From JANNBN01 sp963763885 (GTDB lineage: Bacteria > Actinomycetota > Acidimicrobiia > Acidimicrobiales > JANYDT01): DNA of 64,000 bases. The notes under the pieces are model-generated. The model was not told the DNA's origin. It did no database searches and saw only the letters and a program-made list of their open reading frames with translations. The translations under genes were made by a program, and so were the position numbers. The stretch covers positions 2,046,001 through 2,110,000 of the forward strand of contig CAVXQD010000007.1 of NCBI GenBank assembly GCA_963763885.1, given 5' to 3'. Of the stretch, positions 1 to 8,134 are shown in pieces. Positions within the stretch are counted from its first letter, which is position 1; every line of letters begins with the position of its first letter.

Positions 1-2
1 TC

Positions 3-3000
3 CATTCCGCTGATCGGTACGTTGGCTTACGGTCTGACCGATCTTTCGTGCGCCAGGGTGACCCCCTGAAGGTTGAAGTCATTGTCACCGACATTGACGG
101 CAAGGCAAAACCTGGGAGCAGCGTCAAGGTGACAGCTGGCTTGCTTCGGTCTGATTATGTGGACGGCAAGCTTGTTGAAGAAGTCGTTGACCCGCAGGTT
201 TGTGATGTGACCACGACGGAGAAAGCGTCTTCGTGCACGTTCAAGACCGACGTCGGCGGTCAATATCGGATTTCCACCAGCGTGAGCGGTGCCACCGGAG
301 GCAGCAACCGTACTGAGTTGTCCGTTTGGGTGAGCGGTGCTGCATCGCAACCAGCACGGAGCGTTGAACAAGAAGCGCTGACACTTGTGCCGGACAAGCA
401 GAACTACGCGCCTGGCGACACTGCCAAGGTGTTGGTGCAGGCACCGTTTGTAAAGGGCGAAGGTCTCGCTGTTGTGACGCACGGAAACGGCGTCCGCGAG
501 ACACAGCGGTTTACGGCGGCAGACGGTACGGCTGAAATTTCGATTGCCATCAGTGAGGCCGATGTACCTGGTATTTCGATCTCCAGTGAAGTTGTGGGGG
601 CAAGCGACCGAGTTGGGTTCGACGGAGTCAAAGTCCCTGGGGCACCACAGCGACCCGCATACGCCGTTGGGGCGATCAGCCTCTCGGTGCCACCACTGTC
701 TCGTACGTTGTCGGTTGACGCGAACCCAGCAAAGACCGAGCTGGTGCCAGGTGAGAGCACGTCCATCAGCGTCACCGTAAAGGACGCATCGGGGGTACCA
801 GTCAAAGATGCCGAGTTCGCTGTTGTAGTGGTTGACGAAGCCGTGCTGGGCCTGACCAACTACCAACTCCGCAACCCGATCGACGTCTTCTACGGCGCGG
901 GGTACAGCTCGGTTGCAACGCGTTTCGGCCGCGAACAGGTTCGCCTGGTCGATCCTGCAACCATCGTGGCCACTGCACCGGTGGAGCAAACGGCCACCGC
1001 ACTGGACGGCGCAGCTGAAGAGTCGTTCGCTGCAGCAGAAACGACAGCTCCCGCTGCCGCTGCGCCTGCGCTGCGCAAGAACGCATCAGACGCTGCGGGC
1101 GCGGCGGAGACACCCATTGCGGTCCGTTCCAACTTCGACGCGTTGGCGCTCTTCAAGCCAACAGTGATCACCAACGCCGCTGGCCAGGCGACAGTTGAAG
1201 TGAAGCTGCCTGACAACCTCACCCGGTATCGGGTGATGGTCGTGGCCGTCAGCGCAAACGATCGGTTCGGAACAGGCGAGTCGGCAATCACTGCCCGACT
1301 CCCGTTGTCCATCCGCCCGTCAGCTCCTCGATTCCTCAACACCGGAGACAAGTTCGAGCTGCCCGTTGTCGTGCAGAACCTTGACTCCAAGCCAATGACT
1401 GTTGACGTGCTGGCGCAGGTTGCCAACCTCAACTCGGACGGGCCACTTGCCAAGCGGGTCTCCGTTCCAGCCAACGACCGAGTTGAGGTCCGTTTCTCTG
1501 TTTCGGTGAAGTCGGCCGGGACAGCAAAGGTCAGGGTGAGCGGCTTTGCAACCGCACCGGTCACTGGTTCAGCTGCCGAGCCGACCGATTCTGCCGAAGT
1601 GGCCATTCCGGTGTTCACCCCCGGGACGTCGGAAGCGTTTGCTACCTATGGCACCCTTGACGTCGGCGCCGTACGCCAGCCGGTCCAGGCGCCCGTCGAC
1701 GTGATCGGCACTTACGGCGGCCTTGAGATATCCACCTCATCAACGTCGCTTCAGGCACTGACGGACGCGCTGCTCTACATCAGCGAGTACGACTACAAGT
1801 CAAGCGATGCCTACGCATCGCGGATTATGTCCATAAGCGCGCTTCGTAAAGTGCTGCGAGATTTCGAGACCGCAGATCTACCCAGCGAAGCGGATCTCAA
1901 CGCTGCTGTGGACCGTGACGTTGCCGGCCTCGTGGGCCTGCAGAACGACGACGGTGGATGGTCCTATTGGCGCCGCTATGACAAGAGCGAGCCGTATCAA
2001 TCGGTGCAGGCAACTCATGCTCTGGTGATTGCCAAGCAGGCTGGCTACGCCGTTGATTCCCGTTCATTGGAAAGGGCTTTGCAACACCTCTCCAACATCG
2101 AGCAGTACTTGCAGTCGGATTACGGCCAGAGCTACGCCGACATGGTGCGCGCCTACGCGGTCTGGGTGCGGGACTTGGCAGGGCAACGTGACCCCGGCAA
2201 AGCCGCTGCGCTGTTCAGCGAACGTGGAGACAAACTTCCGTTGGACGCACTGGCGTGGATATGGGGCTCGCTGGACGACGGTGACGCAAAGGCAACCGTC
2301 GAACGGACCATCACTAATCGAGCAGTAGATACCGCCGGAGCCGTGTCGTTCACCAGTGGCTACACGGATGCGGATTACCTCACGCTCGGAAGCGATCGCC
2401 GCACGGACGCAATTGTGCTCGACGCGCTCATCGCCAACACTCCCAAGAGCGACTTGGTGGACAAGGTGGTTGCCGGGCTGCTGGCGCATCGGACCAAGGG
2501 CCGGTGGGGTAACTCGCAGGAGAACACGTTTGTGCTCCTGGCGATGAAGCGCTACTACGACAAGTACGAGTCAGTTACGCCCGACTTCGTTGCTCGGGTG
2601 TGGCTTGGCCAACAATTTGCCGGGGAGCGCACGTTTAACGGCCGCTCCACGGATCGGGTCCGCATCGATGTTCCGATGGCTGAGCTGATCAAGGGCGGAA
2701 ACCGTGACCTCATCGTGCAGAAGGATGGCGCCGGTCGGCTGTATTACCGGATTGGACTGAAGTACGTGCCGGCCGACCTCACCCTGGAAGCACTTGACCG
2801 CGGGTTCGTTGTCAAGCGTACATACGAAGCTGTGGACAACCCTGCCGACGTCCGCCAAGACGCGGACGGAACCTGGCGTATCAAGGCCGGCGCGAAAGTA
2901 CGTGTTCGTCTCACGATGGTTGCTGAAAGCCAACGGACCTTCGTGGCCCTAGTTGACCCGCTCCCTGCTGGGCTAGAAGCGCTCAACCCAGACTTGGCCG

Positions 3001-3263
3001 TCTCGCAGCCAACTCCCAACGACCCGAACCCACTCGCGAAGCAGGGCTGGTGGTGGGGAAATTGGTATGCACACCAACAATTCCGCGATGACCGCAGTGA
3101 AGCGTTCACCACGTACCTTCCGGCTGGCGTCTACGACTATTCCTACGTCGCCCGGGCCACCACCCCAGGCACGTTCGTGGTTCCCCCAACCCGGGCCGAA
3201 GAGATGTACGCGCCAGAAACCTTCGGTCGAGCAGCAACGGACCGCGTGGTGGTGGCCGGCTGA
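3..3263 (+). CDS. Alpha-2-macroglobulin family protein, C-terminal 1086 residues (5' end outside window)
   Basis: The reading frame is open to the window edge and codes there for a typical macroglobulin strand (HSADRYVGLRSDRSFV), so the GTG at 48 is internal and the gene is cut at its 5' end. Family hallmarks follow in order: a VVDEAVLGLTNYQ segment, the linker and A2M domain start (RSNFDALALFKP, LPDNLTRYRVM, PRFLNTGDKFELP), and the alpha/alpha toroid (DDGGWSYW). Bacterial members are large envelope proteins thought to trap attacking proteases. The usual thioester PYGCxEQ is replaced near base 1790 by YDYKSSDAY, so no Cys-Gln thioester can form, as in the thioester-less bacterial subgroup. 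The usual PBP1C partner gene is not visible. The family call is firm; the role is inferred. Confidence 0.9.
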   Translation, partial: HSADRYVGLRSDRSFVRQGDPLKVEVIVTDIDGKAKPGSSVKVTAGLLRSDYVDGKLVEEVVDPQVCDVTTTEKASSCTFKTDVGGQYRISTSVSGATGGSNRTELSVWVSGAASQPARSVEQEALTLVPDKQNYAPGDTAKVLVQAPFVKGEGLAVVTHGNGVRETQRFTAADGTAEISIAISEADVPGISISSEVVGASDRVGFDGVKVPGAPQRPAYAVGAISLSVPPLSRTLSVDANPAKTELVPGESTSISVTVKDASGVPVKDAEFAVVVVDEAVLGLTNYQLRNPIDVFYGAGYSSVATRFGREQVRLVDPATIVATAPVEQTATALDGAAEESFAAAETTAPAAAAPALRKNASDAAGAAETPIAVRSNFDALALFKPTVITNAAGQATVEVKLPDNLTRYRVMVVAVSANDRFGTGESAITARLPLSIRPSAPRFLNTGDKFELPVVVQNLDSKPMTVDVLAQVANLNSDGPLAKRVSVPANDRVEVRFSVSVKSAGTAKVRVSGFATAPVTGSAAEPTDSAEVAIPVFTPGTSEAFATYGTLDVGAVRQPVQAPVDVIGTYGGLEISTSSTSLQALTDALLYISEYDYKSSDAYASRIMSISALRKVLRDFETADLPSEADLNAAVDRDVAGLVGLQNDDGGWSYWRRYDKSEPYQSVQATHALVIAKQAGYAVDSRSLERALQHLSNIEQYLQSDYGQSYADMVRAYAVWVRDLAGQRDPGKAAALFSERGDKLPLDALAWIWGSLDDGDAKATVERTITNRAVDTAGAVSFTSGYTDADYLTLGSDRRTDAIVLDALIANTPKSDLVDKVVAGLLAHRTKGRWGNSQENTFVLLAMKRYYDKYESVTPDFVARVWLGQQFAGERTFNGRSTDRVRIDVPMAELIKGGNRDLIVQKDGAGRLYYRIGLKYVPADLTLEALDRGFVVKRTYEAVDNPADVRQDADGTWRIKAGAKVRVRLTMVAESQRTFVALVDPLPAGLEALNPDLAVSQPTPNDPNPLAKQGWWWGNWYAHQQFRDDRSEAFTTYLPAGVYDYSYVARATTPGTFVVPPTRAEEMYAPETFGRAATDRVVVAG

Positions 3264-3341
3264 CGAACTGAACTGACGGGCGACCTGATCGCAACCTCAG
3301 CGACCGAACTGTTTGGCGGAAACCGCTGGTAGGTTGCGGCG

Positions 3342-3578
3342 GTGGCCACCCTTCTGCTCTTCGCCGCTGCCCGGGACGCGGCGGGATGCCGTTCGATTGT
3401 GATCGAGGCTGACACCGTGGGCGCGGTGTTGGACCAGGCAGTCAGCCGCTTCGGCGGCCATTTTGCAGCGGTCCTTGCGCACTCCAAAGTGTGGGTGGAT
3501 GGCGAGCCAGCCGACCGGTCAGAGCCGGTCACCGACCAGAACGAAGTGGCAGTTCTGCCCCCTGTAAGCGGCGGGTGA
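3342..3578 (+). CDS. MoaD/ThiS family small sulfur-carrier protein
   Basis: A 78-residue ubiquitin-fold protein starting at GTG and ending in the diglycine (PVSGG) that this family uses for adenylation and thiocarboxylation. The order of hydrophobic strands and the 'WVDGEPAD...VTDQNEVAVLPPVSGG' tail fit MoaD (molybdopterin synthase small subunit) better than ThiS. No molybdenum-cofactor or thiamine genes lie nearby, so the pathway cannot be fixed from context. It sits 78 bases after the macroglobulin gene on the same strand. Confidence 0.75.
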   Translation: MATLLLFAAARDAAGCRSIVIEADTVGAVLDQAVSRFGGHFAAVLAHSKVWVDGEPADRSEPVTDQNEVAVLPPVSGG

Positions 3579-3648
3579 CCCGTGAAGTTTCCCCTGCCAG
3601 CTGTTGGGGAGCCCCGCACCGGACCCGGCCGGGTAGTCTGTCAGTCTC

Positions 3649-4206
3649 ATGGCTAATCGCAACCTCGACCGGGTCCTGGCCCCGTCATTCCTTGACGGTG
3701 TCGAAACCTGGAGCATCCAACTCCTACGCGAGGCGCGCGCCGACGTGCAATTGCTCGAAGACGCAATCTCCATGCTGCGTCGTTTGGTGCAGGGTCGCCT
3801 CGACATCATCGGTTCGGAGTTGCAGTGGCGTGCAGCAGGTGGCGGCGAACGTACCTTGCTGGACTCCTTGCGGGCCAGCCTGTCCGATCAGCCAGAAGAG
3901 ACTCCAGAGACTGACCACAGTGCGGGGCGGGCCAACACCCGTTTCGCGTTGCCCATGGCTCCGGCCGAGGCCCAGTCACAGTGGGCGTTGCATCGGGCAG
4001 ACGAAGCAATGCTCGGCAACGACATCGCAGCCATTCCCGAACTCACCGACGAGATGCTCCACACCCTCGCCGACGAACTGCACCAGCTGGAGCGTCAGGT
4101 CAGCAGCGAGCGGCGCTTGTTGCACGACCGCCTCGACGTTCTCCAGCATCAAATCGTCCGTCGGTACAAAGAGGGCGAAGCCACCGTCGAGGGCCTGCTG
4201 AGGTGA
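3649..4206 (+). CDS. rsiG: RsiG-like c-di-GMP-binding anti-sigma factor
   Basis: A 185-residue, mostly helical protein. Residues 37-52 carry E37, S41, R44, Q48 and D52 in exactly the spacing E(X)3S(X)2R(X)3Q(X)3D, the c-di-GMP signature of the Streptomyces anti-sigma RsiG. A second copy at residues 148-163 has E148, S152, R155, H159 and D163, with His in place of Gln. In Streptomyces, two such helices form a coiled coil that binds c-di-GMP and then holds sigma WhiG; this background is established, while function here is inferred from the motif. The middle (about 62-130) is low-complexity linker. The stop overlaps the next gene's GTG by 4 bases, suggesting coupled translation. No WhiG-type sigma gene lies in the window. 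Confidence 0.85.
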   Translation: MANRNLDRVLAPSFLDGVETWSIQLLREARADVQLLEDAISMLRRLVQGRLDIIGSELQWRAAGGGERTLLDSLRASLSDQPEETPETDHSAGRANTRFALPMAPAEAQSQWALHRADEAMLGNDIAAIPELTDEMLHTLADELHQLERQVSSERRLLHDRLDVLQHQIVRRYKEGEATVEGLLR

Positions 4207-4616
4207 ACAACGCCGAGGCTGGGCAGCGGCGAGCCTCCGAGCACGAGACAGAACCGGTCCATGGGTCTGGCCACGATCCTGCCACCCTGGGCGATTTCAT
4301 CCGGGAACAACGCCAGGTAGCCAGACTTTCGCTGCGCAAGTTGTCGGATATGGCGCAAATCTCCAACCCATACCTCAGCCAGATCGAACGTGGGTTACGC
4401 AAGCCATCGGCGGAGATCCTGCAGCAGCTGGCAAAGGCATTGCGCATCTCAGCTGAGACGTTGTACGTGCAGGCCGGTATTCTCGAGGAACGCCGTCCCG
4501 ACGACGGACTTGAAGCTGCAATTCAGGCAGACCCCGGTCTGACTGAAACCCAGAAACGGGCACTTTCCCAGGTGTACAAGTCCTTCCTCGTCGAGAATGC
4601 TCACGAGAACCGCTGA
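4203..4616 (+). CDS. XRE-family helix-turn-helix transcriptional regulator
   Basis: 137 residues when started at the GTG overlapping the rsiG stop (GTGA), which is preferred over longer in-frame extensions that run through rsiG in another frame. An HTH_3 domain occupies about residues 25-90 (LGDFIREQRQVARLSLRKLS, SNPYLSQIERGLRKPS, LAKALRISAETLYVQAGIL). A short acidic/helical C-terminal region follows. It resembles the small actinobacterial regulators of the Rv0474 type, in which SNPYLSQIERGLRKPS is strongly conserved. Overlap with rsiG suggests joint expression. Target genes are unknown. Confidence 0.85.
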   Translation: MNNAEAGQRRASEHETEPVHGSGHDPATLGDFIREQRQVARLSLRKLSDMAQISNPYLSQIERGLRKPSAEILQQLAKALRISAETLYVQAGILEERRPDDGLEAAIQADPGLTETQKRALSQVYKSFLVENAHENR

Positions 4617-4687
4617 CTCTCGGTTCCCGTCTCACCAACCATTCCGCATGCGCTGAGCCCTGCTCACCCTCACACCTGGACTACCTG

Positions 4688-6019
4688 ATGGAGCAGCACG
4701 ACACAACGCCGTTTGTCGCACCGCAGTCAACCGGGTTTCCCGCGTCCGATCGGCGGCCGCTCACCATTGCGGTGTTGTGTATGCACACGTCGCCTCTCGC
4801 CCAACCAGGCACCGGTGACGGTGGCGGCATGAACGTGTATGTGCGTGAGCTGGCCACGTCGATGGCACGGGCCGGGGTGCGCTGCGAGGTCTACACGCGC
4901 GCCGACAGCCCGTCGCTTCCGCCAACCATCGATGTGGAACCCGGGTTTCGTGTGCATCACGTGCAGGCAGGCCCGGTTGCGTTTGTCGAGAAAGAAGCCT
5001 TGCCAGCACTGGTGCCAGCCTTCGCCTCGGCCGTGGAATCGCATCTGCGTTCCAACAACATCAGGCCCGACGTGATTCACGCCAACTACTGGCTATCTGG
5101 CCGGGCCGGCGTGCTGCTCAAGTTCCGCCTCGACGCCCCGCTGGTCACCACGTTTCATACCCTTGCGCTGGTGAAGGCTGCGGGAAACGATCCCGAGCCA
5201 GACGAACGGGCCATTGCCGAACGCGAAGTGGTTTCGTGCAGCGACCTTGTGTGCGCGTCGTGCAGCGTCGAAAGCGACCAGTTGGTCCACCTGTACGGCG
5301 CCCGCCCAGACCGCGTCATCGAGATTCCGCTTGGCGTCCACCACGCGTTCTTTTCACCCGTGCCCGCCACGCCTGCTGGACTCATCGAACGTACCGGTGC
5401 ACGCCAAGCGGTCAGCGCCAACATCGGGCAGGTGGGCAACGGTCCGCTGATGGTTTTTGTGGGTCGTCTGCAGCCCCTCAAAGGCGCCGAGCTTGCGGTA
5501 CAGGCGCTTGCCGAGCTACACCGGCCCGACGTCACGTTGCTCATCGTGGGTGGTCCGTCAGGACGTGGAGGGGACGACGAACTACATCGCCTGCACGACC
5601 TCATCGCGGCACGTGGGCTGCAGGGTCAGGTCAGGTTTGTCCAACCTCAGCCTCACTACCTGCTTTCCACGTTCTATCGAGCAGCAGACGTGGTGCTGGT
5701 CCCAAGTCGCAGTGAGTCGTTCGGCCTGGTTGCCCTCGAGGCGTCGGCCTGCGGAACTCCGGTCATCGCATCGGCGGTCGGAGGCCTCACGTCGCTCATC
5801 GACGACGGGGTCACCGGCTGGTTGATCCCCAACCGTGACCCCAAGGTCTACGCGGATCGTTTGCGTGTGCTGTTTGCCAACCCAGACCTGGCAACTGCGA
5901 TGGGCGTTGCTGCGGCCACCCGGGCGCACCGTTACGCATGGTCAGCCACCGCTTCACGGGTGAAGGACGCGTTCGAGGAACTGGCGTCCCGATCACCTCT
6001 GCCGTGCGGCGCATGCTGA
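4688..6019 (+). CDS. mshA: D-inositol-3-phosphate glycosyltransferase MshA (mycothiol biosynthesis)
   Basis: 443-residue GT-B glycosyltransferase (GT4 family). The N-terminal glycine-rich acceptor loop GTGDGGGMNVYVREL is typical of MshA, and the C-terminal nucleotide-sugar site is present (FVGRLQPLKGAE, then PSRSESFGLVALEASACGTP with the E-x7-E donor motif). MshA joins UDP-GlcNAc to 1L-myo-inositol 1-phosphate, the first committed step of mycothiol, the actinobacterial low-molecular-weight thiol. A YbjN gene follows directly, an arrangement also known in mycobacteria and streptomycetes, which supports the assignment. Confidence 0.93.
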   Translation: MEQHDTTPFVAPQSTGFPASDRRPLTIAVLCMHTSPLAQPGTGDGGGMNVYVRELATSMARAGVRCEVYTRADSPSLPPTIDVEPGFRVHHVQAGPVAFVEKEALPALVPAFASAVESHLRSNNIRPDVIHANYWLSGRAGVLLKFRLDAPLVTTFHTLALVKAAGNDPEPDERAIAEREVVSCSDLVCASCSVESDQLVHLYGARPDRVIEIPLGVHHAFFSPVPATPAGLIERTGARQAVSANIGQVGNGPLMVFVGRLQPLKGAELAVQALAELHRPDVTLLIVGGPSGRGGDDELHRLHDLIAARGLQGQVRFVQPQPHYLLSTFYRAADVVLVPSRSESFGLVALEASACGTPVIASAVGGLTSLIDDGVTGWLIPNRDPKVYADRLRVLFANPDLATAMGVAAATRAHRYAWSATASRVKDAFEELASRSPLPCGAC

Positions 6020-6526
6020 ACGAAAATTCGGGCGTCGAAAATTCGGGTGGAAGCCTGAGCGGCGAGCAGATCAACGACCGAATCGCCCTGATCGACTTTT
6101 ACCTGGCCGGGCAACTTGCCGACAACCCGGTGGTCATTCACCTGGAGCAGGCTGCTCAGTGGCGACTTGGAAGCTGGCGCTCGAACCCGCTGGTACGTGC
6201 GGATGCGCAGCGAGGAAAAGACGGTAGTCACGGTGTGGCTCACCATTCGGGAACGCTCCCTGCATTACGAGACGTACCTTGCGCCTGCGCCAGAAGAAAA
6301 TATTGCTCAGGCGTACGAGTACGCACTGCGGGTCAACAAACGGTTGGCAGACATGTCGTTCTGTATCGGTGGTGAAGATGCGTTCTACCTGCAGGGCCAG
6401 ATGTCGTTGTCGCTGGTAGACGATGCTGCGCTCGACCGCATTCTTGGGGGTCTGTACGCAGCTTCCGAAGAGACTTTCCCCACCATCATGCGCATTGGGT
6501 ACGCCTCACATTTCGGTCGATCGTAA
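6013..6526 (+). pseudogene. YbjN-domain protein, split by a +1 frameshift
   Basis: The N-terminal half is read in one frame from the ATG overlapping the mshA stop (SGEQINDRIALIDFYLAGQL, DNPVVIHLEQ). The C-terminal half continues in the next frame (TRWYVRMRSEEKTVVTVWL, SLHYETYLAPAPEENIAQAY, GGEDAFYL). Together they form one YbjN-like protein of about 170 residues. The shift lies near 6150-6175; dropping the T at 6160 joins the halves smoothly. The site is not a homopolymer run. This may be a true mutation, a sequencing error or, less likely, programmed frameshifting. YbjN proteins are chaperone-like and often follow mshA in actinobacteria. Confidence 0.7.
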
Positions 6527-6771
6527 GGACTGGGCGAAGTTCACCAACTTCTGCTTGCGGGGGCTCAAAGCGCCAGCTAACTTGCTCCCCGAAGCCCGGT
6601 AGCGAACTACCGGTCGATTCGTTCGGGGAAGTGCGAATCGGCTGGTGTGCCACCGGGCTTCACCTATTCCCGGGTTCATTTCCCGGTGTTTCAGGCTTCC
6701 CCGCTCCGAGGACTGATCCGGCCGCCTCGCGTTTCCCAGCCAATCACGTCGCCCGCGTCCCGAACCGCCGA

Positions 6772-6880
6772 CCGTCTTGGCGTGGGGAGAGATTGTGGTT
6801 GCGCCTGCGGTTGTCTCGTGCATGGCCGGGCGTGCCGCGCAGCCTGCACAACACGCCCCAACCTGCAGAACACGCCCACT
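6772..6880. repeat. ~109-bp direct repeat, copy 1
   Basis: Matches the second copy 303 bases downstream with only about five differences; the best-conserved part, from 6786 onward, has two. The repeat contains a 7-bp stem GGGCGTG (6828-6834) / CACGCCC (6852-6858) and ends with two related short units (CTGCACAACACGCCCC and CTGCAGAACACGCCCA). It is not part of a gene I can recognise. Confidence 0.85.
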
Positions 6881-6962
6881 TTCGCCGAACTCGACACCCG
6901 CCGAGGGGTGGAGGGGAGCCGGGCGGAGGCAGGACCCGCAACCACGACCGAACCGCTTCTCC

Positions 6963-7044
6963 AACGTCGCGTCCCGCACGTGCCTTCGCGTCCTGCCAGT
7001 GACGTCCCTCCGGGGACGCGAAGGCCCGTGGAGGACGCGACGTT
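6963..7044. repeat. 31-bp imperfect inverted repeat (long hairpin)
   Basis: The left arm (6963-6993) begins AACGTCGCGTCC and ends GCCTTCGCGTCC. The right arm (7014-7044) is its reverse complement apart from three mismatches. The loop is 20 bases. There is no run of T after the right arm, so this is not a standard terminator. It lies between the two copies of the direct repeat. Confidence 0.85.
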
Positions 7045-7074
7045 CTCCCTGGCCAAGGTTACGAGGGGAGAGGG

Positions 7075-7183
7075 CCGCCTTGGCCTGCGGAGAGATTGTG
7101 GTTGCGCTTGCGGTTGTCTCCTGCATGGCCGGGCGTGCCGCGCAGCCTGCACAACACGCCCCAACCTGCAGAACACGCCCACT
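7075..7183. repeat. ~109-bp direct repeat, copy 2
   Basis: Second copy of the element at 6772-6880, same orientation, ending about 105 bases before the proC start. It keeps the internal GGGCGTG/CACGCCC stem and the two short CTGCANAACACGCCC units. Similarity stops sharply after CACGCCCACT on both copies. Confidence 0.85.
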
Positions 7184-7288
7184 CCCACTGAATCCCAGGT
7201 CCCGCCACCCACAAAGCGGACCGATCACCCCGTAGCCAACCCGGATCTCGCCCGCTGCGTGTGGTTCCGGGAACTACGGTCATGGGTC

Positions 7289-8119
7289 ATGAGCAAAACG
7301 TTCGGGCTCCTCTTCGTCGGTGGCGGCAAAATGGCCGAGGCGCTGCTGGGGGGAATCCTCGCGGGCATGGATCCAGCACAGCACGGCACCGTTGCCGTGG
7401 TCGAGACGATGGAATCGCGCCGCGCCGACCTGCGGGCAACGTTCCCAGGAGTTGTTGTGACCGAGTCGGCCGACGCGATACTGGCCGAAGCAGCGGTCAT
7501 CGCCGTCAAACCGGGCGATGTCCCTGCGGCTTGTGAGGCGCTGCGTGCGATGCAGGCAGGGCGATCCGGTGGCACTCGGCTGCGGGTCTTGTCCATTGCA
7601 GCGGGGATCAGCATCGACCAGCTTGAATCCTGGCTGGGCGACGGCGACGCTGCAGTCATCAGGTCGATGCCAAACACCCCTGCCTTGGTCGGACGGGGCG
7701 CGGCGGCACTTGCCGGTGGAACAAACGCAAGCGCCGACGACGTGCAGTGGGCGTTAGACCTGCTTGGCACCGTTGGCATCGCGGTGCAGGTGCCTGAAAG
7801 CAAGCTCGACGCCGTCACTGGCCTGTCCGGCAGTGGCCCCGCGTACGTATTCCTGGTGGCCGAGGCGCTCATTGAAGCTGGCGTGTTCGTCGGCCTCACA
7901 AGAGATGTCGCCGAGGCGCTTGCCAAGCAGACCCTTCTTGGCGCAGCCACCTTGCTGAGTGAATCCACTTCGGACGCGTCCACGCTGCGCGCCAACGTCA
8001 CCTCGCCCGGCGGCACCACCGCTGCTGGCCTCCGGGCACTGGAGAACCGTGGTGTGCGTGCGGCGTTTATCGATGCTGTCGTTGCCGCAACCAATCGGTC
8101 CGCTGAGCTGCGCGGCTGA
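7289..8119 (+). CDS. proC: Pyrroline-5-carboxylate reductase
   Basis: 276 residues from ATG (MSKTFGLLFVGGGKMAEALL). It catalyses the last step of proline synthesis, NAD(P)H-dependent reduction of 1-pyrroline-5-carboxylate. The N-terminal Rossmann motif GGGKMAEAL, the central RSMPNTPALVGRGAAAL and the C-terminal family signature (TGLSGSGPAYVFL, then SPGGTTAAGLRALE) are all present. The frame stays open far upstream through the repeat region, but similarity to the family begins only at this ATG. No strong ribosome site is visible. Confidence 0.95.
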   Translation: MSKTFGLLFVGGGKMAEALLGGILAGMDPAQHGTVAVVETMESRRADLRATFPGVVVTESADAILAEAAVIAVKPGDVPAACEALRAMQAGRSGGTRLRVLSIAAGISIDQLESWLGDGDAAVIRSMPNTPALVGRGAAALAGGTNASADDVQWALDLLGTVGIAVQVPESKLDAVTGLSGSGPAYVFLVAEALIEAGVFVGLTRDVAEALAKQTLLGAATLLSESTSDASTLRANVTSPGGTTAAGLRALENRGVRAAFIDAVVAATNRSAELRG

Positions 8120-8134
8120 GCGAACCACCACGTC

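Larger units (their letters stand above)
6527..7288. other. 762-base structured non-coding region with no convincing gene
   Basis: This stretch between the YbjN gene and proC holds stacked inverted repeats and a duplicated element instead of a recognisable protein. A double stem-loop lies at 6587-6628: outer arms CCCCGAA/TTCGGGG, inner arms CCGGTAG/CTACCGG around a CGAA loop. A CACCGGG/CCCGGTG pair lies at 6651-6688. A long hairpin and two copies of a ~109-bp repeat are listed separately. Frames are open on both strands, but their translations mirror the repeat and match nothing I recognise. It could be an untranslated leader of proC, a small RNA or the remains of a repeat element. Confidence 0.6.

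Noticed and set aside
6772..7183. CRISPR array
   Set aside because: Only two copies of a long repeat with one irregular 194-base interval are present, and there are no cas genes.
6506..7228. A 240-codon minus-strand frame across the repeat region, with a duplicated Cys-containing segment
   Set aside because: The duplication is simply the DNA repeat translated. The frame ends inside the YbjN gene and lacks a ribosome site or known domain.
6647..7288. N-terminal extension of proC through the repeat region
   Set aside because: ProC similarity starts exactly at the ATG at 7289; the extension is low-complexity repeat translation.
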